The notes beneath the pieces are model-generated. The model was not told the DNA's origin, made no database searches, and worked only from the letters and a program-made list of their open reading frames with translations. Shown here one piece after another: positions 27,893 through 41,108 of a DNA stretch of 64,000 bases. Within the stretch, counting starts at the first letter, position 1; each line of letters opens with the position of its first letter. This DNA is from Vespula vulgaris (Eukaryota; Arthropoda; Insecta; Hymenoptera; Vespidae): assembly GCF_905475345.1 (NCBI RefSeq), contig NC_066592.1, positions 3,746,001-3,810,000 on the forward strand. Reading direction: 5' to 3'. The position numbers and the translations under genes are program-made.

Positions 27893-30800
27893 TACGAACG
27901 ATCGTTAAAATTCCATCTCGAACATCAAAAAGTTAAGCGTATATACGAACGTTTTGCGCTGCGCAACCGAGAATAGCGATTTTGCTACGGGCGAATCTTT
28001 ATTGTTAAATTTATAAACGTCACAGCAGAGATAGAGAGAGAGAGAGAGAGAAAGAGAGAAAGAGAGAGAGAGGGAGGGAGGGAAAGAGAAAGAGAACTGG
28101 AGGATAAAGGAGCTTATAGGTTTTGTTTTGGCTCGTTCTGAAGGCAGGTGGCCAACGTACTACGTGGCCCAATCTCCTCGCAGTTTCTTCGAGACGGGAA
28201 ATAAGATCTCAGCTACGAACAATGCTGCTAAAAAGTCGAATCCATCTCATCCCCCCTTTTTCTCTCTGTCTTCTTTATTTCTTTCTATCTTTTTCTTTTC
28301 GTCGAGCCTGTAACAGGTCCAACGAAGCCTTGCCAATTTTTGGCCAACGACTGGACGGGTACGAAAGGGAATTCCATGAAAAAGAAAAAAAAACACAGAA
28401 AAAAAAAGAAAGAGAAATAGTAAGAAAGAGATACATCGATCGGTTATCAAACGGACTTATCGGCCAAGGAGGTCGACTTTCAAGGCCATCCGATCGTGGA
28501 ATAGAATTAGCTTCTCGAAAATGGGCTTCTCTTCCCTACTTCAACGACGACATAGATTCTCATCTTGGGACGGCTAATCCCGTTAAAAAGGATACACTTA
28601 CCGAGCTCGGATAAGCATGAACTCCGATGTCGCTTAGAAACGGAAGATACCGCACGAACTTACTTCGTACTCTTCTAATCCCCCCGTTTAAAGCTCTAAG
28701 TCTTATTCCTTTACCTTTTTATCAAACAAGAACACACGCGAGTTCATCGCGAAAATCGTATGTACAGTTTCCGTCTCGTTAATCAATAATTATTCGTTCA
28801 GTCGATTTGCACTTATGTATTAATGTATAACTCCTTGATTAACCATAATTGAAAGTTTGCCAAAAGAAACAACTTAAAAGAAGAAAAAGAAACAAAAATT
28901 TTAACAAGGAAATGAAAATGTCCATGTTAAATTCTAAATGTCTCTATATGTCCCTATGATAAATCTAAAATTACATTATAACGATAATTACTTTAAATAC
29001 CCAATTCTATCAACGTTTCTAATAACCTTCCTCATCAAACATCCTATTTCCGTCATTTAAATCGTCGACAGATATTAATTTCTCCGATTACGAAGTCAAA
29101 TATATACAGGGTGTGTACAAATCGTATATTTTACTAAAACGCATTTAAAAATTTACGAAGTTGCAAAACGTAAAAAGAAAATATTGAACTTCTATTTTAT
29201 ATCGAATAAAATCAAATAAGATTTTCATTATATATCTAATATAATATAAGGAGTCAAATGTATAGCAAATATAATATATTATATACACCCAGTACATATA
29301 ATCGTGAACAGAACCGTCGGATATCTGGAAATTAAACTCGACCACACGAAATTACCCTCGTAAGAAAATTGTCGTCGGTCGTTTTGAATGCTCGTTCGAT
29401 GATGATTTCGTCAACTAAAACTATTAAACAATTTAATAAAGAGTCCAAACAATGATGATAGCCAACGAATGAGTCAACCTCTACTTCTTCCTTCTACTCC
29501 TCTTCTACTCCATCTCCTCTTCCATCTCTTCCCTCACCCTTTCCTTCCTTCTTCTTCCCATCTCATAATACCAATTTTAATAACGAAATGAAAAGACCAG
29601 AGGGAAGATAAATATAAAATTTTTGCGATAGTCGGAACGAAGGACAGAAACTATCCTCGTAGAGTCCTTCGTTTCCCTTCCATGCTACGCTTCTAACGTC
29701 GCGATTTACCTTCGGGGCGGACTCGTCTGCTTCTCTCGGAAAGGAGCTGACCCACTTTCCATCTCGTTTTCTTTCGCTCTCTCTCTCTTTCCATCTATAC
29801 GAGTACGAGCGACTATTCCTGGGGAACGCGATTTGAGGGCATAAATTTTAAAAAAGGCCCTTTTTCTCGGCGTTGCCTTTTAAATGATTTAAAGTCATGG
29901 ACACACGCCCTTCACTTTCTTTTTTTTTTCTTTTCTCAGTGCCACACGTTTTGTCCTCAGCCATCTCTCTTTCTATCCATCCATCCATCCATCCATCCAT
30001 CCATCCATCCATCCATCCATCTATTCGTCTCTCTTTCTCTCTCTTTTTCTTTCTCGCTACTTTCCACTCTTTCGACGCAAATGAATCGCGAGCTCTAAGC
30101 TGTGTGGCATTCTTCCAAGTGGGAAGTGTATTGTTAAACGTCTTTTATATTATAAACTCGCATCCATGCAACGCGCGACGATCTACGCGTATGTGATAAC
30201 ACATACACATACACATACACATACACATCTATAGCTACCTGTAGTACACGCATATGCACTAGATACACGCAACGCATATATTAAATTTATATGTAATGTA
30301 TAAACACATACATAGGTATATACATACATACATACATATATATATACATATACATAAGTAAGTATATACATCCTATATGCACGACGACATCTCTTTTAAA
30401 GCTTTCACGGTACAACGGAGCTTTACCTACTTCCCTTTGTTAACTTTTTCATTCTTGTGAGCGATATAAACTTCCCCCTTCGTCCACGACTGAGAGTCCA
30501 CGTTCCGCTCACCTTATAACGCGTATAGTTACGTATTATACATACCTACCATCGCGAGCGTGCGCTTGCGAAACTTACTCGACCGTGTTAATTATTCATT
30601 GATCAATCTATGCCAAGATGTATTTTTAATAGAGCACGTTTTTTGCCGGGAAAATGCCATTTTTCGTTCTTTTCCTTTATTCTCCCTTCCTCTTTCTCTT
30701 TCTCTCTCTCTTTCTCTCCTCCCTTTTCATTTTCATGTTTTTTTCTTCTCATTTGTATCCTTAAACGATTCGAAAGACTCTATTCTTTTTTCTTCCTTAA

Positions 30801-30999
30801 CTTGAAATATCACAGGCGAATAAATATGCTATAATTCTTAATCGCTCTTAATTACAATGTAAAATCATTTTCCTCGTTTATCATTAAAATGTTTTCCTTC
30901 TTTAATAAAAGGCGAACTACATTTATAACAAAAATTCGCTTATCTACGCGATTATCTTATTCGGTGAAAAGTTCCAAAGGTCGTTCCGTTTCGTTTTCT

Positions 31000-31030
<31 letters not shown>

Positions 31031-31212
31031 GTAATAATAGAGTCAAGGAAAGTTTTCTCTTTTCAGACTAAGTATGAACTTCGAAGTCGTGCTAAGTTGT
31101 ACTCTCGTTGAGAGCACACTTTCCAGCAAGAATGGAGGATATACACATATCTCGATGATAGTTAAGATTATCGTGTGTCGGATAGTTGGATAGTTTTATA
31201 TAAAAAAGTCTT

Positions 31213-31306
<94 letters not shown>

Positions 31307-31837
31307 ACATAATCATAATATTGTTTTAAAAAAAAATTTTAATTGTACTATTAGATTTGTAAATATATCAAAAACATATTATATTAAATTCATTAAACAT
31401 TATTAAAAAAAATTATACGGTTCTTAAAAAAAACGATCTACTTAATGAATTGCATAACTTCTATCTTGAAAAAAATGTTATATTAATCCCCATAAACATT
31501 ATCTTCGTTGTCAATTTTTTTCTTTATTCACGGTCAGAATCAAAATCAATAGACAGACTATCTATGATTTTCCTTTCTTTTTCTTTTTCTAATCGAAAGC
31601 TTTAAAAAATCTTCCCAAGAGAAAAGCCGGGCATTGGCTTGGCCGGCACGTTGATGCTTATAATCCAATGGCCTTGAGCCTGGCAACGGGCATATAACGC
31701 GATATCTCGAACCTCTGGAGGCCCCGAAAACTGGCTGTTGAAAAGACACGTTGAAAAATACGCAAGAGCGAAATGCAACCCCATTCAGATGCACCACTTT
31801 TCCCTCGTTTTTACTTTTTTTTTTACTTCTTTTTCTT

Positions 31838-31912
<75 letters not shown>

Positions 31913-32061
31913 CTATTTACGATAAAGCTTTAGTGAAATTTTTCTAGAGAAACGATTCTGGGATATTTTTAGGGCCAAGTACGCATTTATAGTGATGAGA
32001 TTGAAAAAAATCTGTTTTTCTTTCTCTCTTATTCTCAATCTTTTTCTCTTTCTTTCTTTCT

Positions 32062-32121
<60 letters not shown>

Positions 32122-35100
32122 TTCTCTGCCTCTCGTTCGTATAAATCTTTGTCGAGGATGCAGAACGGGATTTCGAACGTCGCTCCGCTCGGAGGACGAT
32201 ATTTCATCGGGACGCGCATAATCCCGCTTGATTTCAATAACTTATAATTTCGAAAGCTAAAAGAGACCGTTTTGCGATCCGTTGAAAAATGGAGTGCAAT
32301 GAAGAGAGAAAGAGAAAGAGGGAAAGGGATGAAGGGAGGAACAGTAGGGTGGAAAATACGTTCGCTGATATTACGATCGATCTCGTTTCACTATTCGATG
32401 ACGGACGGTCGTTCGATAAATTACAATTTCGCTTTGCTAAGAAATGTAAATGATGCATCGTTCAAAAAAAGACTTTGAATTTCAAATATAAAAGAGAAAG
32501 AGAGAGAAAAAGGCTCGGAACCTTATTATGCACCGAACGAGTCCGAGTGCAGACGCGTGTGCTCACGAATCACAGGCTTAAATTGTAAAGCTCGTACATT
32601 CGTTACTTTATTTGTTTATCGTCCTGCCTTAGAAAGAAAGAACGCTCGTGTATATACATGTAAATATGTGTATGTGTATATATATATGTGTGTGTGTGTA
32701 TACGAGAAAAAGAGAGAGAGAGGAAGAGGGAAAATCGGTGACCCACTTTTTCGCGACAACGACGCAAGTCGCAAGAAAATACATAAAAGGAACACGCTCG
32801 TTCGAAAGGGTCCGCAACGGGCATGAATTTTCGAAGGAACTTCTCGTCATGCATTTTCGAAAAGGATTTCGTATATCTACATGTTTACGCGTTCGAACGA
32901 TTTTTCCTCTAGGTACTAGGTATAACGTTTTCGAGATAAGAAGGAAACGTGATCTCGCGTGAAAGGCGAATAAACGACTAATTTTATATCTATCGTTTCA
33001 AGTACATAAAGTAAGTAAGCCTCTTTATTTCTCAGAATGATCTTTACGAAATTGTTTATTTACCCTTGACGATAAGTAATATCACGCACGCACAACATAC
33101 ATACAGAGTTACATTCTTTCTAAATATCTCAATGTTTATATTTCGAAGTTGGAAAAAATGTTTATCTTTTTCTCTCCCTCTCTCTTTCTCTTTCGAACTA
33201 GTTCTCAACATTTTTTTCAATAAATTTCTCGCGAAATACTATTTCATTGGAACGATATTACTTCAACTAGAAACTTAAATAGACATCATTTAAAAGCTAT
33301 CCGAGTAACTTTCGAAATGATCATTTCAAAGAAGAAGGAAAAAGATTCTCGGTCAAAAGATACATATACATATATATACAAAGATACTTCGAGCAACCCC
33401 GAAAACTCCTGTCTACGATTTGTCGAACACCAGAAGTACATTTTTTTGCTTACGTTTCTTACAACGACCACGATAGTACTGTTTACATCCTGTATCTTCA
33501 ATAACACGAGAGAAGATCCTTTTTCGCGCTTTTATCGAGCAATATTTCTATCCTCTCGAATTTCTTTCTTATTTCCTTCGTGTCGCATGTGCCGACTTTG
33601 ATATAAATTTTTCCCTTCGGCTTTTTCCCCGATTGAAAATGTCTTCCCTTTAAAAGTGGTCTTGCACAACAACATGAAAGTAGGTAATTCGCCTAACCAG
33701 AAAAGTTTAACTAGCGCAAGCATAATTCGTGCTAATTCTGTGATAATCATGAAATTAGCAAAGCAATAATCTCAAACTATGATAAGAATTGTAAATTGTA
33801 CTCTTTTCTCTATTTTTTTCTTTTCCATAGATATGAGAAAGAGAGAAAGAGAGAGAAAGAGTAAAAAAGAAAATTGCAGTGTATGCAAATATACGTAGTA
33901 TGTAACGATCGCATTGGTACATACATTCTTGCACGCACAGAAAATATTGAAAAGCCAACGTTGAAAAGAGAGGTTTGCTCTTATGCACTTTTACAAATAA
34001 ATACGATCCCTCCAGGAAAAATTTTTCTACGCTTTGATATTGTAAAATTTATTTCTTCGAAAATTGACTTGTCCTTTGATGCAGGAAGAATATATTATCT
34101 TATTCGACGAACTATCATACGTATCTATGTCATCAAATTCAATAAAATGCAAAATACAAATTTGTACAATTTTTATCTGTTCATAATATAAAAAAGAAAG
34201 AAATTTATATAATATCTAATTTCATAGAACATACAACATATTCGTTGATCTAATTAATATATATTCAGAAATGTATTATCGAGTTACATAGTATCGTTCC
34301 ATTAAACATACGAGGTGTAAATAGAATTTTCATTATTTAGCTTATATCATATGAATATACGTATATATTATAGAATAATAGGAGAAAGAGAGTTCGATGA
34401 AGTCCTGCTAAACGACTAAATAATCGCATATCGATCGTATGTAATGTACGACTAATTAATTATCCGGAGCGTATAATTGGTAACACACGTAAGTAGAAAC
34501 GAGCACGATCATGGAGGTCGTCGATGGTAGTACCGAGCCTCGTGTTCCTGGGTCTTTCGCGGTTTCGACCCTCGCGCCGTCGGTATAATTATCTATGTTT
34601 AGTACCACGTGATTAGCAACGCAAGCTTCCATCTCATTGATCCAACCTACGTAGATATGTATGTTTGTATATATACGTGTTAACAAACACATCACCAAAG
34701 ACACACACCTAATACGTCCCTATATCTATATATTTCTAACTTCACGTACGTACATATTTATGTTTGTACATGAACGTGTTTACATACACATCACCGAAAG
34801 CACACGATTATATATACACATATATATGTATTACTAACTCCGGAAGATCGGAAATTCGAACGTCCTATCGCCTCGATATGGAAGACTCGTAATACAAAAA
34901 AAAAAAGAAAGAAAAAAACAAAAAATAACAAAGAAAAAGAAACAATCGATAATCGATGATCGGTCGTAGGCGTTTATATTCGTCGTTCGGAGATAAACGC
35001 TCCGATAGACGACAATAAAAGAACGAAATAATATACACAAAACCTCCGTTTGTTCGTCACTTCCGTCTCTCTCTCTCTCTCTCTCTCTCCCTCCCTCTCT

Positions 35101-38100
35101 CTCTCTTTCTCCTTCTCCCGTTCTCCTTTTCTCTTTCTCTCATTCTTTGTTTTGAACAAATAAAAATTTCAACGCGCTCTGACCTAACATACTAACATCC
35201 TTGAAAAACTTGTGAAATAAAACGCGTTCGTATATTCATACTTTATCAAAGGAAACATATATGTTGTATGTACGTACGCGCGTATTAAATTCATATCTGA
35301 ACCATTAATATCGATATATATTGTTTTACTTCATTACATTGAATGTATCGATGATAAAATAAATGTTACTATAAATGTATTTGTGTAAAATCACATGTCA
35401 CGTACAATTATCTAGTTATCGTTAAAAAAAAATTATTATTATATATCATGTAATTAAAGAGGAATAATATATTATCAACGAAACGAAGGTATAATCAATA
35501 ACATCGATACTCGTGAATTATTATCGGTAATTTTCTAGAAAGAGGATTATCTATGAAGAAGTAGGTGTAATTTAAAGAGAATTTTAAAAAATCTTAACAC
35601 AAAAGAGAAAAGGAGAGAGAGAAAAGAAATAGGATTAAAACGAAATCTATTTCTACGAAAAGCACGTATTATTTCTTTGTTCGAAGCAATATTGCAAAAA
35701 TCGATATCGTACTATCTTTCAATTTTGTAAGCTGCAAAAAGAGCACTCTCTCAAAGCGGACTATTTTATTAGCGTTCTTCTAGTTCACGCATCCGTACAT
35801 ATACGGGGCTATAGAATCGCGTAGGTTTTACGATCGTCAAAGATATATTATATTCAGTGTACTCGACATACCACGGATGTGTATTCGATTGACATAACAT
35901 AGTATATATTGTAAAGCGTATAGCAGATATATACAATAGTGAAACATGAATTAGATTATTTTATTTTTAAATTTATAATCTATAATCAATGAAATATCTA
36001 TATATGAAAATCATATTTAAACTCGACTTTACTTTCATCTTTGTCAAATACTACCATTCTTTCTAATTTTTAGTTAATTTCCCTTTTTTTCTTGTCTTTG
36101 TTTTCAAAATAATTCAAATCTTTTATGACTGATAGAAAGTATCACATTATAAGTATATATATATATATATGACGTCTGTCACACACATCTCAAATAATAC
36201 CTCCGGAACAAACAAGTTCTAGAGTTTCTCATTTCCCTTACGTCATTTTCGATGTTACGTAAATAATACTTCCTACAAGATTATTTAATTAACTTTATCT
36301 TTTACGAGAGAGAAAAAGAGAGAAAGGGAGAGAAAGAAAAAAAGAAAGAGAAACAGAGAAAGAAAGAGCTTCGAAACAAATATCCAAATGGAGTTTCGTT
36401 GTTCGCCAAAATTTTAAAGTAAGAATCACCTAGTATAATGGGATTTTCTTATCATTCAATCTCAACGACAAAGAGTCTTACAATACCCGACTTCAAATTT
36501 ACTTTCTTTCATGAATAATATGGAAAGCTTCGAAAAATTTTTCTCTAGAGCAAGTGAATTTGTATACGCTGTATCGTATATCGATAAAAATCATGTAAAA
36601 TGTCTGTACATAAGGAAAAAAATTTGGAAAGTAGTAAATTTTATCTGATCGAAAGAATGAGAAAGAGAGAGAAAGATAATCTAATTTTTGTTAGAAGAAA
36701 CAATTGGATATTTCACACGTCATTTCAATACGATGGAAAATATTTTTTGTTGTTGTATTTCTAGACAAGAATTCCTATAAGATTCCTTACATGTAACCAT
36801 CTCGCAAACGTCTCTAACCGGAACACAAATCTGCCAAGGAAACTGATTAATTGCCGTCACGTCGGCTAACTAAGTATAAAAGTCCGCGTAATCAACGACC
36901 CTTGACAAAGATTCTTTTCGAGGTAGAATCACTAACCGTAAAATGAAATATACAGTGGAAATTAAATACTATTACGACACAATGATATCGATATATCTAG
37001 TTTATATATCTTGATCCTATCATTTGTTGAAAAGATAACTCGTGACACCCGTAAAAACTCAATCGAGTACGATCGAATGGATTTCTATTGGCGAACTCGT
37101 ATCTAATCCTATCTAAATCTGATCGATGGATGAATAAGAATAGGAGATTGCTTCTCTCAATGCTATCTTGAATAATCCTAAACAATCCACGTGAAACAAA
37201 ACATAATATAGATGCATACCTATCAATGTATAGTACATATGTATATATACCCACATATATTTCTCAGAAATAACCACATATAGATATCTTACGTAAGCAC
37301 ACTTGTAGATAATATTATATAAAAGCTATAAATATATAAAACATATATATATATATATTCTATGTATAATATTCTATATAATCAAATCATATTCTCTAAT
37401 ATGAATCAAAGATTTATTTAAATCTTATATTGATATAAATCTTTGATTTTTATTTCAAATATAAATTTAATACAATATATATATATATACATATACTTAT
37501 TTATTTATTTATTCATATATATATGTATATAAATATAAATATAATCATAAAAAAGATGTAATACATATTATACATATATGAATTTAATGTACATTATACG
37601 TATATTTTAAAATAGGCCGAAATCGATTATGATCGTACCTAATGGTAAGATCGATCGACTCGAGCCACGAAGTCGAACTAAATTCGATGTAACAGCCGCA
37701 GACACACAGGTACCTATCCTTCGCACGAGAATGCACAGAGAATTCTATTATTATCAGCACACGTGCCCCCGTATCGGCAGATAACCGGCACACGTGCTCC
37801 GCTAACGTTTTCATACGTCAGCCAATATTCGTAGGCGTTTTTTAATAACTATATCGCTTAACTCTCTATCTTTCTTTCTCTCTTTCTCTCTCTCTCTCTC
37901 TATCTTTCTTTCTCATCCCTTCTTCTCTACCTTGCCTCCTCTCTCTCTCTCTTTCTTAATATAGGTATCTACATTTACCGTAAGTCGATATTAACATCGA
38001 TCTTTCTCTACACCGAACTTACTCGTTGGACGATTTAGAAACAGCTTTGGAAGCCTTACAACACTAATGGCTGACAATAAGAATCGTGGCGTCATCTTTC

Positions 38101-39925
38101 TTACATGTCTAATCGATAAAAAAAAAGAAAAAAGAAAAAGCTTTAAACGCATTCTCAACGGAGACACCTATTGTGTGTATAAAAATCTCTTTTTTTTCTA
38201 TCCCTTGGAGTATATTAGAAAAGAAAAGAAAAGAAAAATGAAACGATGTCGAACAAAGATAAAAATTCTTCCAAAAGAGAACATAAACAGTGCAAAGACA
38301 ATAACAATCTTTAAACATCTATTTTATATATAAAAATCTGTTTTTTTCTCTATTTCTTTGAGTGTATAAAAAAAGAAAAGAAAAGAAAAGAAAGGAAAGA
38401 TAAAAAAATCTCCGAAAAAGAAAATGTTGATATTTTCCAAGGTAATTTAAATTTTTTCCTCTTTTGCTATTTTTTTTTCTTCTTCCTTTTTTTTTACAAA
38501 GAGGATACACTCGACAAAGTATTCGAGCTTGCAAGCTCGAAACGAGAAATTGCTAGGAGAAGAAAATTTCTTTGAAGAATCCTTGCTGAAATACGAAGAT
38601 TCTTTTTCGACAGAGCTTAGCGAAGTTGAACTTCTCAAACGCACGGCTATTTTAAACGGGTTACAAACTGCAAAGCAACAACATTGGATTGATCGTTGAA
38701 CTTTCGTTAAATCTCGTAAATTTTTGAAGAAGAGAAATTGAAAGAAAGGGAAAAAAAAAGAAAGAAAAAGAGAGAAATAGAGCAAGTAGTTTTCTCGATT
38801 ACAATCAAATGAACCTGTGTAGATTTTTTACAAATAAACTTTTCAAAAGAAATTTTGAAGTACTTTTTAACGAGAGTTAAAATTCACCAAGTAAATCATT
38901 ATTATAATTTTTGTTGTCGTCGTCGTCGTCGTTGTTGTTATTATTATTATTATTATTATTATGATGATGATCATCATCAGCATCATCATCTTTTACGATG
39001 AACACGACGAGAAACAAAATTAAGAACATACAATCTTACGTTTACATATAATGAGCTATTTTAATTTTGCAAGATTGATAAAAATGAGATAATAAATTTT
39101 TATGGTAAATATAAAAAAGAATGTATTCTTCTATTTTTTTTTGTTTGCTTATTTTATTTTTTCGTCAGAGATTCTGCCAGCATGGCCTAATCGAGTCAAA
39201 TATTATAATAAAAGATATAACTTCGTTCTTACAATTTTTCCTTCGTACTCAACCAATCATCCTTGCATTCTTGAGAATCTTTGCTGCACGACGAATTCAA
39301 CATGGGGTTTCTTTTAGCAAAGGATTATCGCTAGGCTTCTAAGTATCATTACGTGCCACGATTGACTGCTTGTAGGTAGATACATATGATAAGAATATAC
39401 GAAAAGTTTTTAATTCGTTTGAAAAATATTTACTTCGTTTTAATTTTTTTAATAAAAGTATATATGTTACGGATATTAATTCGATAAGTTAATAAAAACC
39501 ATTATGAAGGTTAATTCTATCAAACATATTCAATTTGATTTTAAAATATACGGTGAAAATACGGAATATCAATCAAAACAATTAATTTTGGAATATGCGT
39601 ACCACTGATTGTGATATTGATCAAAGTTACATATTTTTCATATACATATTCATAACTTTTATATATATATATACATCAGCGATAGTAATAATGTCCAAAG
39701 TTTTATATTTCTAGTGTATACGTATTTTTAACTTATAATTAGACCATTTCTCATAATCAACAGCAGATATATTTATTACGTCTGTTTTGTTCTTATTATG
39801 AAAATGAATGATATCAGTCAGTAAAATTGATGTCTCTAGAATTTACATAGATATGTAAACATTTGTCATACGTATACGAGACAAGTAGGAACATATTTCC
39901 CGAGTTCGTTCTCTCTCTCTCTCCC

Positions 39926-39962
<37 letters not shown>

Positions 39963-41074
39963 GTCTTTCTCTAAAGAGAACAAAACAGAGAGCAACTAGA
40001 GAAACGAGATAATTTCGAAATGAAAAGAGTCACAGTGTGACGAAAGCACTACGGGATCATGATACCTTTCTAAAATAAGCTAACCCAAATTAATAAGAGG
40101 TAAACAAACTCGTAATTTTAGAAAACCCTTTACACAAAGAAAGACGAGAACAGGTCCAGGTCATGAGTATTTCCTTTGTGCGAACCGATTCTTCGGAAAA
40201 TAAGGGACGGACCCAAGTTACGTCGGCCATTATATCGATTTCCTTTTACGAGCTCGAACATTCCGCCTCTTTCGTCGACGCATTACCCGACACACAAACT
40301 TAATAGAAAATTTTCGCCGACAGGATATTATCTTAGACGGTTCACTCTCGAAGATCATTATCGATTCCATGTCTTACATTTTAAAAAGAGACGAAGGAAA
40401 AAAAAATCGTTTTCCGATCCTCTCACGATTTCACGTTCGATCGGTCTGAAGGTCGAGACCTATAAGTATTTCTAATTTATCGTTCATTTACAGTCGATCG
40501 ATTAACGTAGTGCGAACGAACGCTCTTCTTAGCCTAGTTTATTAAAATACTAAGGAGCAAAAAGGTGTATATCTATAGAAAATTAATCAGTTGACGAGTT
40601 AATCGTGTTAACAGATAACATAATATCTAGATACGTAATATTTCGTTTTACAAAAAGAACTTGTAATTGTGTTTCGGATCGTCGATATTTCTTATGCGCG
40701 ATTTTTATACCGGCACCTTAAACGATTTCACTAAGAACGTAGATCCATCTTATAAAAGAGCAATCCCGTGGCACGAGAAAAACGCATCCGTGCCAAAAAA
40801 AAAGAAAGAAAAAATGTACCTACCTAAAAAATAAAATAAAATGAAGAACAGACCAGCTGTCAGCTGGCACACGGGAAAATGCGAACGTCCGTTTGCGTTT
40901 TGATTTCGAAGAAAAGATAAAGTATCTCACCGGTAACGAGTTCTCCGCGTGAGAAGGAAGCATTGTTAAATCATACTCGTGCCATCGAGGAAGTAACTCT
41001 TCCGATGAAATATATTCTACGTCGCATACATCGTTCTTCGACCTTATACATAAAGAGATAGAGAGAGAGAGATA

Positions 41075-41108
<34 letters not shown>

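Noticed and set aside
28123..28614. Plus-strand 163-codon frame
   Set aside because: Composed largely of translated purine/pyrimidine tracts; no recognisable protein.
31558..31797. Minus-strand frame in a higher-GC block
   Set aside because: Looked like a possible exon or element fragment, but no match is recognisable and no good splice pair fits CAMTA phases.
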